A DNA stretch of 12,063 nucleotides from Monosporascus cannonballus (Eukaryota > Ascomycota > Sordariomycetes > Xylariales), in NCBI GenBank assembly GCA_004154925.1, contig QJNS01000562.1, positions 1 to 12,063 of the forward strand, written 5' to 3'. Position 1 is the stretch's first letter, and each line of letters begins with the position of its first letter. The translations under genes and the position numbers were made by a program. Shown here in pieces: positions 1 through 9,547 of the stretch. Below the pieces are notes generated by a model. That model saw nothing but the letters and a program-made list of their open reading frames with translations, ran no database searches and was not told the origin of the DNA.

Positions 1-1247
1 TCCTCGGGTTTCTTTGGATGCATGAAGAAGACCTCGGTTTCGACCCTACGATTATCAAAAAGGACGGCCGGCAATTCATTACGATCAAACGGAAGGGCCA
101 AACAGAGCGACTCGTTATTAACAAGCTGATGAAACGAGCGCCTTGTATTGCCGGCCGGGCAACCACTTGCTGGAAAGCCTATCGCGAGGAAGACCCGCAG
201 ATGCCGTTCGTAATTAAGGACTCCTGGCAGTATACGGAACGGGAAGAAGAAGGCGAGATATTGAAAGAGGCGACTGATAAAGGTGTCGTTAACGTGGTTC
301 GGTACTATCACCACGAGACTGTGTTTGTCCGCGGCAAAGTCGACGATATCCGAAATAGCGTTCGAGGAGGGTTGAATATTATGGAGGCGAGTAATTATCG
401 GCCGGAACGATCGGTTCTTTCGCCAAGTACGAATGCTGTTAGCGCTCCGCGTAAAGACCGGAAAAGCAACGCTGCTGGCGTAAAGCGATCGTCTAGTCAA
501 ACTGGCGCCCTTCTGCCGCCCAGCAAGCGATCTTGTTCGGCATCTCCAACGAAGGCTGACAGTAATGCTCTGTCAAATCGGATACATCGGCGTGTTATTC
601 TTCGTGACTACGGAACACCAATCTACAAGGCCAGCTCTCGAGCGGCTCTGCTTGCCGCGTTAGAGGGCTGCATTGAAGGGCACGAGTCTTTGCGTAGGGC
701 AGGCTTCCTCCATAGAGACATCTCAATCAACAATCTTATGATCAATGAGGACGACAACCCTTCCTGGCCTTGGTTCTTGATTGACCTTGACCTCGCTATC
801 AAAGAACAACGAGAATCCGCCTCGGGAGCAAAAGGAAAGATTGGCACGAGGGCTTTCATGGCAATTGGGGCGCTTCTAGGCGAACAGCATTCCTTTATGC
901 ACGATCTCGAATCATTCTTCTGGGTGTTGTTCTGGATATGCATTCATTACAATGGACCAGGCAAAGATATTGGGTTAACTGAGTTTGAGAGCTGGAATTA
1001 TGAGAGTGATAATAAGCTGATCCGGTCCAAAAAGGGCGAGATTGCTGACGAAGAGGATTTCCTTAAGACGGCGGATGACAATTTCACGTCATACTACCGG
1101 CCATTGATCCCATGGGTCAATAGACTCCGGAGGAAGGTATTGCCAAACGGTAAGAGGTGGAAGAGGCCGGAACCGGAGCTCTATTCCTCTATGAAGGCAA
1201 TCCTTCGCGAGGCCCGAAAGGACCCGGAGGTGTTGGCGGACGGATAG
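1..1247 (+). CDS. Fungal-type (FunK1-like) protein kinase, 5'-partial
   Basis: The frame is open from the window edge through the first in-window ATG (position 18) to the TAG at 1245-1247. The upstream codons read LGFLW and run into MHEEDLGFDPTI, a segment normally internal to FunK1 proteins, so the true start lies outside the window. Residues below count from the ATG at 18. Kinase landmarks: a VAIK-like FVIKDSW with K67; an acidic stretch after it that could hold the helix-C Glu; a Ser/Lys/Pro-rich linker at about 133-190; RDYGTPIYKASS; the catalytic loop GFLHRDISINN (H232, R233, D234); the DFG-equivalent IDLDLA (D256); GTRAFMAIGALL and the HDLESFFWVLFW helix. In the catalytic loop, Ser replaces the usual Lys of HRDLK, as is common in FunK1 proteins. 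Substrates of this family are largely unknown. It lies tail to tail with the polyketide synthase gene, and nothing ties it to that pathway. Confidence 0.87.
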   Translation, partial: LGFLWMHEEDLGFDPTIIKKDGRQFITIKRKGQTERLVINKLMKRAPCIAGRATTCWKAYREEDPQMPFVIKDSWQYTEREEEGEILKEATDKGVVNVVRYYHHETVFVRGKVDDIRNSVRGGLNIMEASNYRPERSVLSPSTNAVSAPRKDRKSNAAGVKRSSSQTGALLPPSKRSCSASPTKADSNALSNRIHRRVILRDYGTPIYKASSRAALLAALEGCIEGHESLRRAGFLHRDISINNLMINEDDNPSWPWFLIDLDLAIKEQRESASGAKGKIGTRAFMAIGALLGEQHSFMHDLESFFWVLFWICIHYNGPGKDIGLTEFESWNYESDNKLIRSKKGEIADEEDFLKTADDNFTSYYRPLIPWVNRLRRKVLPNGKRWKRPEPELYSSMKAILREARKDPEVLADG

Positions 1248-1303
1248 CATTGTATCACAGGATTTAATCTTCTATACTTAATCATGAGCGTGATAACTGC
1301 AGA

Positions 1304-1492
1304 CTATATGATAGCCATAAGTAAAAACCGCCCCAATGGGAATAGTCTATTAGTGATGGCCATGGCGATGGAGCTGAGATCCTGTTCTGCTGTTGGCAAA
1401 AGGGACTCTTTCGATGCCACTGTATGATCTATGAGACCCTGCATCACACACAGAAGCATATAACTGAAGAAAAGGTATATTGAAGGTTGCAT
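1304..1492 (-). CDS. Doubtful small ORF, 62 codons, hydrophobic N-terminus
   Basis: I do not recognise this ORF. It starts at the ATG at 1492 (context GTCATGC, purine at -3) and ends at the TAG at 1306-1304. The N-terminus (MQPSIYLFFSYMLLCVMQG) is hydrophobic and could pass for a signal peptide or membrane anchor, though it lacks basic residues. The middle is polar and the last dozen residues are hydrophobic again. A TATAAAAG element sits about 47 bp upstream on the same strand. An ORF this short can arise by chance, and the TATA box is the only independent support. Confidence 0.2.
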   Translation of the reverse strand: MQPSIYLFFSYMLLCVMQGLIDHTVASKESLLPTAEQDLSSIAMAITNRLFPLGRFLLMAII

Positions 1493-1537
1493 GACCTCTA
1501 GAAGGTCCAAGCTAGAAGGTGAGGGTAGCGAACCCTC

Positions 1538-1545
1538 CTTTTATA
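1538..1545 (-). promoter_or_regulatory. TATA-box-like element (TATAAAAG)
   Basis: On the - strand this reads TATAAAAG, followed by G and a pyrimidine-rich stretch. It lies about 47 bp upstream of the ATG of the small ORF at 1304-1492, a normal distance for a fungal TATA box. It could equally be a chance match in AT-rich spacer. Confidence 0.25.
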
Positions 1546-1615
1546 CATGTAAATACAACTGTAGCTAAGAGGAAAAGATACCGGGGGTGCATAAAGTAGC
1601 CTTGTTTCAATAGGT

Positions 1616-1648
1616 GATCAAACTAAGCCAAGGCTTAGCTGTTTGATC
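1616..1648. repeat. Imperfect palindrome with 14-bp arms and 2-nt loop
   Basis: The left arm GATCAAACTAAGCC (1616-1629) is separated by AA from the right arm at 1632-1648, which is its reverse complement except for a 3-nt insertion (CTG at 1639-1641). It lies between two convergent genes, about 250 bp past the polyketide synthase stop. It could be a transcription-end structure, a binding site or a fragment of a small inverted-repeat element. No flanking target-site duplication was recognised. Confidence 0.6.
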
Positions 1649-1894
1649 GACTTCAGCTGGGTCTGACAACACCTCAGCTTCCACTAATTACTTGTTACCA
1701 CATCATGTGTGACCATCGAGAAGCTGAAATGCATCCTCAATTCTATCCCATAGAGAGCTCTACTACCTCATCTCTGATGACAGCGTAGCCATTCTTCAAC
1801 TTCCCACCGAGTTTCCCATCTCATTCCGCCATCTTTTCATGTGGATGCCGTATACTCGAATTCAAGGATTGATACAATAATAATTCAACAAAGC

Positions 1895-4800
1895 TTACAC
1901 GGCAACACCCATTTTCCCAACAACTTTATCACACAATTCTACTAAGCTCGCCGCATTCAATACGTCCAATGTGGTGAGCTCCACCCCCAGTGTCAGACGC
2001 GACCAGTTTCGTAACTCTACAGCCGCGAGCGAGTCTAATCCAAAGTACGATAGGGGACGCGTCGGGTCCAGCGCATCAGTTAAGCGCAGCTGCTTTGCCA
2101 ACCGTGCACCCACGACCGTGATAGCTGCGGCCCGCACCGCTGCACGATCGGGATCCTGGGATTGTGTGAGAAGTAACAGGACCTGGATCCCTTTGTCTTT
2201 ATCAGCCCCCGCTGGCGATCGTGGACCGCCCGCTGCAAATATTCGCAAGCCCCTAAAGCGCACATCTCTGAGCAGGTCGCTGTCTTCAGGCTGGGGGACC
2301 AGTAGACTGGTAATCATTTGACCCTGACTGGTGGGGTTGAGACGATGTTGCGGGTCTGGATGCTGCTGGAGGATAGAGTAGTCGAAAATTCGGCGTAACA
2401 AACCTTCGTTGATTCCAATGAGAGTGCTTCCATCAAACCTGCTCTGTAAATTCTCATTCCCGTGGATGACGCCAACGTCTTCAATAGGTCCAAAGTTGAT
2501 GCTAATAGCGGGCAGTCCCGACGCGCGGCGATACTCTGCAAAGGCGTCCTCGAATGCATTACCACCAGCGTAGTTGGCCTGTCCCGGCTGGCCTATCACG
2601 CCAGAGATGGAGGACAGCATGGTAAAGAACGAGATCGGCTGCTTTGTTTCGAGAGAGACGAAATGTAGATTGGATGTGCCCGTCACCTTGCATGATAAGG
2701 CAGCGTGGTAATCTGCGTGAGACATGGATTCAAACGTTCGATCCTGACAGTTGTTGGATCAGTATGAGTCGAGTAACGAAGCAAGGCTCTGGAAGTGATG
2801 TCTTACCCTGAATACGGCGGCTCCTTGGATGATGCCACCAACCGGAGCCGAGACTTCGCTAAAAACACGTCTGACGTCGCTGATAGAATTGACATCGCCT
2901 TGAAGCAAGTCAAGAGAACACCCCAGGGCTTTGATGTTGTGAGCGATGCTCTGAGATATCTTGTCTTCATGACCACTGCGGGACATGACGGCGATGTGCT
3001 TGGCACCGTGAGAAGCTAGATGGATGGCAAGGCTACCAGAGATACCTCTTAAACCTCCTACGAAGAGATAAGAGTGACCGGGGTTAAAAATAGACTTTAC
3101 CGAAGATGCTGCAGGTCGGGTCTAAAAGGGTTAGGGACTTGACTCAATTGAAGTTATGTTCGAACTCTTACCGGAACAGCAAGCTTTGTTCCATAGCCAT
3201 TCGAAATTATGACCTTTCCAACCTGATTACCTCCCCGAAGAAGTCGTAGTGCCTCGGGGATCTCCTCATAGCCCAGACGTCTGCAGGGTGACAGAGGCCG
3301 TACACTACCATCGGCGATGAGCTGAGACAGTTCCGAGAAGACACTGAAAATATGAGTATCAAAACTGGACGAAGGCTAAGCCGATATTGAACCGAATATT
3401 TACTTACGATTCAATGGTGTCCAGTGGTAAAGCTGTTATGTCCAAGCTCTGGAAAGAGCAGTTGGCAGCGAGCGATCCCGTGAACAGCAAGTTGCCAGCA
3501 TCGGCGCCTCCATTTGATATCCTGATAAGTCGTCCACCAGGGGCAAGTAACCGCAAGTTCTCATAGTCCAGATTGACATTCGCTGACTGGCTAATGATAA
3601 CATCGAGTCCATGACCCTTGGTTGCCTCATGTAAAGCGCGAGGGAATACTGTAGGCTCCGACGTGAATATATGATCTTCCGACAGTCCAAGATCTTGAGC
3701 CAGAAACTGGCGCTGCTCCAGATTGCCCGCCGTTGTAAAAGCGTCACAACCTAAACGTTGGCAAAGGCGGACGCAGGCGATCCCAATGTCTGTAAAAGCT
3801 GAATGGATCAACACACGATCACGCACTTGTCCATGTGCGATGCGGCCCAGTGCGTATAAACTAGTGAGAAAGGCGACTGGTAGCGTTGCGGCCTCCTTAA
3901 ACGGCATACCATTGGGCAATATCAATGTAGCCTTGGATGAGACAGTGACTCGGTTGGCAAAGCAGCCCCTGCCAAACACTGCAACACGCTGACCGATGCG
4001 GCGAGTTGTCACAGAGCCGCCTACGCGGACGACCACACCAGCACCCTCGAAGCCTAGACCTTCAGAGTTCTCGGAGATATTTCCCAAAGCCGCATCCACA
4101 TCTTTGGAGCTACAACCGGAGGCGACCATCTCGACCTCAATCTCATCTGGTCCCATCGCTTGAGCCTCGGATCCACCCAGACTCTTCTCTGCAAAATGTA
4201 GCGCCTCCAAGCTACCAGGCCTGCTTGTAACCAAACGAATGGTAGACTTGGAGTCATGGAAATTGGTCATTACCGGTGGTGGACCTCCTGCGTTGTCTTC
4301 CACCTTGCGTTTATTTACCCCTTCATCCGGCCATATCCGGCCGACATGTAACAAGCCGCCACGCTCAGCGATCTCGCACTCAATTGGAAGAGATCTCTTC
4401 TTCGCTGAATTGACCTCTCTCAAAGCCATATTGATGGCATTTAAGTTTGTGGCTAAGCTTTCTATTGTAGCTGACTCAACGTCCACAGTCATAATGCGAA
4501 TCATCGATACCTCGACGCGGACAGTACGGAAGATACCATGAGCAACGGCCTTGAGCGGCTCAGTAGGCCTGATTTGCGAGCCCTGAGTCACCCACACCAA
4601 GTTGCACTCTTTCTGTATTATCGTTTGGAGGCTTGCCCATTCATCTTCCGTTGCTGTGGCAAGCAAAGGCCGAGCCATCTCATCGAGAACGAGTACCGTG
4701 GATTTTGGGGATAATTCCGAAAGCTCGGGGCCGGATTCATCGTTGATACAAAACTCAGTAAAATCCCAGCCACCCGTTCGAAGTTGCGAAATCGTTTGAT

Positions 4801-7800
4801 CAATAAGTGTCGATCTCTCAGGTGAGAAACGCACAATAACCACACTGTCATTGTTGCTAGGTGGGGGAGTCCGTTCAGGGCTGACCTCTGCAACGATGCA
4901 ACTCCCACTCATCGTCTGGCGGACCTTGGTGAGATCAAAGCGTTGCAGGACTTGAACAGGACTGTTTTCATTAACCAATCGTTTGCCTTCTGACAGAATG
5001 GACTTTTCAGGATCATAGAGTACCACACTGCCGTCTCCGGAAGTAAGGCGACGCAAGTTACCCGCAAGAGTCTCGAACTCATGGAGGTGTTCGTGTTGGG
5101 ACCACCTGATCACCACAAGATCAAAATTGGAACTTCCTGCTGGCACAGTAAAGGTTTTTCTGAAGGGATCAAGCACACTAAAGCGGGCATCTTGCGCCGC
5201 TGGCCACTCTGCATACTGCTCCTGGGCACTGAGCACAGTATCTGCGTTGTTGGTGGCAAAATGAAACTCAGAACAGGCAGCGCGAACCGGGCGCGGTGTT
5301 GGATCTCGGGCAAGACATAGAGATTTAGCACTGCCGGGCAGGAGGTTGAACTCGAGAACCCTCAAGTTTGGCGCCTTGTGAGCTGCCAAATCCAGAATCT
5401 TCTGCACATGGAGCTCAGTATCGTCATCGACGCTGGATAGCGCTTGCTGGAGCTTCTCATCTGTATCCAGGTGCTGCAAATCTGGCTCCCACGTCAACTG
5501 AGTATACATGTGTGACATGTAAAAGCTCTCTCGACCGTCCAACATGGGGGAAAAGGACAGGCCGTTGATCTGCATGATAAGCGATCCGGTGGCCGGGCTG
5601 TACAAGGACGCATCCCCCAACGCATTATTCGAGGTGGTCGCAGATAATGCCTCTCCAGACTTCCAGGTGTGACCAGAGATAGTCATTTCATTGATGCCTC
5701 TTGGAACGAGTACCTTGTCCAGGTTACTACGATTGCCACGATGAAGCGAGGTGAACATGCTCTGTAGGCAACCGTCTAGAGGAGCCGGGTGCAGCGGGTA
5801 CTCGGACTGCGGTTCCCACCTGGATCGTGGTGGTTCCAAAGAGATAAGAGAGCGTGAGCTCGATTTTCCTTCCGTGCTCTCAACCGCTACCAGTTTTTGA
5901 AAGTCGGGGCCATAGGAGTATCCGGCGTCTCTCAAAGACTTGTACCACATCTGTCCGGGCGTCGGATTGTCCAAAGGCAAACTGAAGATGTCCTCTGGTA
6001 CTCGAGACAATGATGCATCGGGATTCATCTCCAGTCGAACCAATCTGGTGGAGTTGACGTTCCACTTCTCTGGGGACGGAGCCGGCGATGACGACGATGC
6101 TATTGGGCCCGATTCCGCCAGAGATGTTATTTTGTATTCCCACCAACCCTGCCCTAAATTTGCCATGGGTACTAGCAACAGCATGATGTGGACGTCAACG
6201 TCGTCCTCAAGCACCAATCCTCGAGGGAATCGCACATCCCGAAGGCAGTATTGGTAATCTCTCGCCTTCAAGAGATCTCTCTCTTGACTTGTCGCAGTTG
6301 AGACAGCTGTTTGGCGAACAGCTTCCATCGCCATGGCAATATAGCCAGCGGCGGGGAACAGTATTTCCGAACCAATCTGGTGGTCCCGCAGCCAAGGCAA
6401 GTGTGACAGACGGATCATTCGGTGCCAGGAAGGGCTCTGCCACAGCGTCCCGAGGACTTTGCTACCAAGCAAGTCGTGGGCTGGGAATTTCTTGAACCTC
6501 CAGTCTTTGCTGGCCAAACTCTCGTGCCAATATTGGGTAGAATGGTTCCACTGATAGTTGGGCAGGTCCACGATCACCTTGGGTCCCACCTCACCCTGTG
6601 TAGTTTCGTGGATGTTCACCCTGCTCAGTGAGAAGTCGGCATTCTGCAAGAATAGATGGCCTGCAACGTCAAAGATTGCATGAGAGCTCTCAGCTTGGCC
6701 ACGTTTGTTAGCCGCAGTATACGTTAGGTGATCGACTTTGGCCGCTTTGGCAATCTGGGTGACGGGCCCTGAGAGTGTGTTGCTTGGTCCAAGTTCTATG
6801 ATGAAATTCGCGGCGAGCTTCTTGTTTGTTATCATCTCATTGCAAGGCCCCTCGAATCGGACGGGCGACATCATGTTCGCCTTCCAATATGCAGCGTTAC
6901 AGACTGCATCCCCAGTGACCACATCCTCAGTCACAGTCGAGATCATATGCTTCGAGCTGTTATTGCCTCTCCTCCCATCCTCGAGCCCTGCGTAATCCTC
7001 GAGTAGCTCCTCGTAGTAGTTAGCTATCTTATTCATATGATGCGAGTGGTACGCCACTTCGACTCGCAAAATTCGAGCAAAGTGCCCATCTGCTTTGATG
7101 ATCCCTTCCAGCTCTGCTAATTTGGAGGTAGGTCCAGAGAGGGTGACATTAGCAGGGCTGTTATAACAAGCAATTAACACATCGCCTTTGTCGATATTAT
7201 TGGCGCCATCGATGTACGATTGAACATCCTTTGCACCCAGCCCAACAGCCAGCATGCCCTTTGGAGTAATTGCCAAAGCATTCTTACATGCGAGTCCTCG
7301 GAAATATGCCGTGAGAATAGCCTGCCTAGGTGTCATGAGTCCAGCGCTGCACGCAGCTGCTATCTCACCAGAAGAGTGACCTACAACGGCTTCTGCTCGC
7401 ACATTCCAGGGCTCTAATACGGCTAGTTGCGCCAGCTGTAGCGCTGTCACAAGAGGCTGGGAGAATTCTGGTTTGCTGAGGTGTTCAGGAGAACGAGCTT
7501 CCGTTAGCTCTTCCAGGAGCGACCACTCTGGCTTGATGCCTACTGGCAGCTCCTGTAGCACTCTATCCAATTTTTCGATGACTGGCCTAGCTGTCTCTGG
7601 GAACATTCTGACCAGCTCTGCCCCCATTTGTGACCATTGCGCGCCCTGGCCGGTGAACACGAAGCCGATTCTTGCTGCCTCTTGTGGTGTCTTGGCGAAC
7701 TGAGCCCCGTCCACTGAGATCTTACTGGCATGTCCACTCTTTGTTGGGTAGCTCAGCAAGAAGGCACGGCAAAAGTGGCGGGATCGTCGATCCGAGAGTG

Positions 7801-9547
7801 TATAACTGAGGTCTGACAGATTGATTTTTACTCGAGGATTGAGAAGATGGGCTGAAATTGTCCCTATTTGACGTTTTAACGAGTCGATGTCATTGGCCGT
7901 GAAAACCAGTACCTGGGGAGGCTCAGAGACGGTTTTGGATGAACGATGTTCGTCGAAGAAGGACAGCATGTCGGACAATTTAATATAGGAGCTAACCTGA
8001 GGTCTTGGTATCTCGAGCAATGTCACGTATTTCCCGATATAGTGGTCTGCGTTGTCCAGTATGGCGTGTGCATTAGATCCTCCGAAGCCAAAAGAGTTGA
8101 CGCTTGCACGTCGGTAGTGGTTGGATTCTTTGGGCCACGGAATGCCTGGTCGTGTGGCACGTACCCGGAGACCATCGAAGTCGATGCCAGGATTTGGATT
8201 GAGGAAGGTTGGATTTCCGGGAATTTTGCCCTCCTCGACAGCCAGCATCGCCTTGATGAGTCCCGAGAGACCTGCTCCTGGCCCCGAGTGCCCAATGTTG
8301 CTCTTGACCGAGCCGATGATCAAAGGGTTTGATTGAGGACGCATGTGAGCAAGCACTGACGCCGCACCTTTAACTTCAAGAGGGTCTCCGGCTGGTGTCC
8401 CAGTGCCATGGCACTCGAGGTATCCCGTCTCGGTGTATTGGCTGCTGTCGATACCTGCATCATTATAAGCCTCACGAATCATGGCCGCTTGAGCTTCGGC
8501 GCTAGGGCTGTTGATTCCCGGAGTCCACCCATCACTATTGCTCGCCGTCCCGCGGATCAATGCACGGATGGGATCGCCGTCCCTCACAGCATCCGATAGA
8601 CGCTTCAGGTATACAGCATTAACTGCCTCAGCTCTGCAGTAACCATCTGCCTTAGCATCAAATGTGTGACACTTGCCACTGAATGAATATGCTGTCCGCA
8701 TGGTGCCCAGTTCTTGAGTGTGTTCGGGCGATAGCCACAAGTTGACACCTGCCACGATTGCGCCGGTCAGTGTTCCCGCCCGTAGATTTCGGCAGGCCAT
8801 ATCCACTCCCACAAGCCCGCTGGAGCAAGCTGTATCGATTGTGATACTATGAAGATAAAGCCGACATTAGCTGCGGTAAAACAGAGATCAAATCATCCGC
8901 AATGTCGTGGGAGAATCACCTGGACCCCTGTATATTGAAAAAGTGGCTAATTCTGTTACTCAGTATGGCGCGACCCGTTCCAACTACCATTCCCAGCATT
9001 CTTTGCTCGGGGTCTCGGTTCTGCATATCGTGGTAATCTAGACCAGTTAGGAGTTTTAATCATCTTTGCAAAAGTGACCCGATAAGGATCCATCTGAATA
9101 TCCAGGAATCCAGAGGCTCTTACCTCCGGTAAAACTGCCTACATAGCAGCCTATATGCTTCCCGCTCACCGCCTCAAGTGGTACACCACCATTCTCGAAG
9201 CACTCATATACCACTTCAAGGAGCTGACGCTGCTGCGGGTCCATGGCAGTAGCATCAGCCCAGTTCAGATTGAAAAAGGAGGCATCAAAGGCGGCGGGAT
9301 CGATATCCTCTATGAACATGCCACTCAGGGCTTTCATGGTGCCAGGCCTGCCCGACGAGTCGAAATGGCCCTCAGAATTAAAACGCGATTTCGGCACCTC
9401 GTTGGAAACGGCCGTGCCGCCAGACTGAACCAGCTCCCATAATTTGTGCGGGCTGTTCACATGCCCCGGTAATCGACAAGCTGCAGAAACAATAGCGATA
9501 GGTTCTGGAGCATCCTGGATACGCTTATGGCCATCCATAAGGGTCAT
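1895..9547 (-). CDS. Highly reducing type I polyketide synthase (KS-AT-DH-MT remnant-ER-KR-ACP)
   Basis: This cytosolic iterative synthase builds a reduced polyketide chain from malonyl-CoA. Six exons were deduced: 9547-9124, 9037-8920, 8846-3408, 3343-3172, 3121-2807 and 2743-1895. The introns (86, 73, 64, 50 and 63 bp) all have GT..AG ends and their phases agree, giving 2438 aa and a TAA stop. Two introns in the KS rejoin SFTG/DYHDMQ and [15 protein letters not shown], which restores the family consensus order. Catalytic residues seen: KS C188, H327, H367; AT S672; DH H1003 and D1205; KR Y2214; ACP S2394. The MT core is a remnant and the ER cofactor loop is degenerate. The protein ends just after the ACP, so release needs a partner. 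The first ATG was chosen as start; a second ATG three codons on (9538) is possible. Exon 3 runs 5.4 kb without a stop, so the gene looks intact. The product cannot be predicted from sequence alone. Confidence 0.95.
1916..2128 (-). other. PKS acyl carrier protein (ACP) domain
   Basis: Residues about 2362-2432. The phosphopantetheine attachment Ser is S2394 (codon 2032-2030) in [14 protein letters not shown]. The protein ends a few residues after the domain, so there is no thioesterase, reductase or carnitine acyltransferase release domain. Confidence 0.93.
2465..3073 (-). other. PKS ketoreductase (KR) domain
   Basis: Residues about 2068-2249, split by the intron at 2806-2744. The NADPH site is [15 protein letters not shown], where the third glycine of GGxxGxG is Ser (S2079), a place where related fungal KRs also vary. 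Lys 2175 (CKVTG), Ser in MLSSISG, Y2214 and N2218 ([10 protein letters not shown]) complete an SDR-type active site. It probably reduces beta-keto groups. Confidence 0.9.
3190..4243 (-). other. PKS enoylreductase (ER) domain, cofactor site degenerate
   Basis: Residues about 1716-2043, split by the intron at 3407-3344. This is an MDR-type ER fold: [47 protein letters not shown] and a final GKVIIS. The NADPH-binding loop, normally of the HxAxGGVG type, reads HSAFTDIG (residues 1862-1869). The later NSL(S/T)G motif reads SQSAN. Catalytic loss is likely but not proven. Confidence 0.8.
4937..5413 (-). other. PKS C-methyltransferase remnant (probably inactive)
   Basis: Residues about 1326-1484. 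The context resembles the start of a fungal C-MeT core ([11 protein letters not shown]), but the SAM-binding glycine motif normally found there (of the LEIGAGTGG type) reads LEFNLLPGS. The stretch from the end of the DH to the ER is only about 430 residues, too short for a complete MT plus pseudo-KR. It is followed by a structural pseudo-KR at about residues 1512-1690. No methylation of the chain is expected. Confidence 0.75.
5522..6478 (-). other. PKS dehydratase (DH) domain
   Basis: Residues about 971-1289, opening with HDLLGS. Catalytic H1003 lies in [14 protein letters not shown] and D1205 in [12 protein letters not shown], where the D-x3-Q motif is kept. The usual H-x3-G-x4-P motif reads H-x3-S-x4-P, with a Gly one position earlier. 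The double-hotdog fold and both catalytic residues appear present, so activity is likely. Confidence 0.9.
6713..7666 (-). other. PKS malonyl acyltransferase (AT) domain
   Basis: Residues about 575-892, opening with [11 protein letters not shown]. It loads malonyl units onto the ACP. The nucleophile is S672 in GHSSGE, and the catalytic His is H781 in AYHSHHM. The domain looks intact and of normal length. Confidence 0.93.
8057..9505 (-). other. PKS ketosynthase (KS) domain
   Basis: Residues about 15-444, interrupted by introns at 9123-9038 and 8919-8847. It catalyses decarboxylative Claisen condensation. The triad is complete: C188 in DTACSSG, H327 in [12 protein letters not shown] and H367 in [12 protein letters not shown]. 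It ends with [14 protein letters not shown]. The normally conserved GPS just before the active-site block reads GSS, with Ser at 180. The [11 protein letters not shown] and GYCRAEAV variants are, from memory, common in one branch of fungal HR-PKSs. Confidence 0.93.

Larger units (their letters stand above)
1248..1894. other. Intergenic region between two converging genes
   Basis: This 647-bp spacer holds the 3' flanks of the kinase (+) and the polyketide synthase (-). I see no AATAAA after either stop codon, which is usual in fungi. It contains a 9-bp direct repeat (CTAGAAGGT at 1498-1506 and 1512-1520), a bulged hairpin at 1516-1540, a strong dyad at 1616-1648, and a doubtful small ORF on the - strand. 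No protein-coding homology is recognisable. Confidence 0.6.

Noticed and set aside
1971..2321. 116-codon + strand ORF opposite the PKS ACP region
   Set aside because: Antisense shadow. The - strand reads the ACP phosphopantetheine motif through the same bases.
2744..3408. Apparent frame breaks in the ER/KR part, suggesting a broken PKS
   Set aside because: All breaks coincide with GT..AG introns of 50-64 bp that rejoin conserved ER and KR sequence in phase, so the gene is spliced, not broken.
7946..8332. 128-codon + strand ORF opposite the PKS KS region
   Set aside because: Antisense shadow of a strongly conserved KS coding region. The - strand frame carries the KS motifs.
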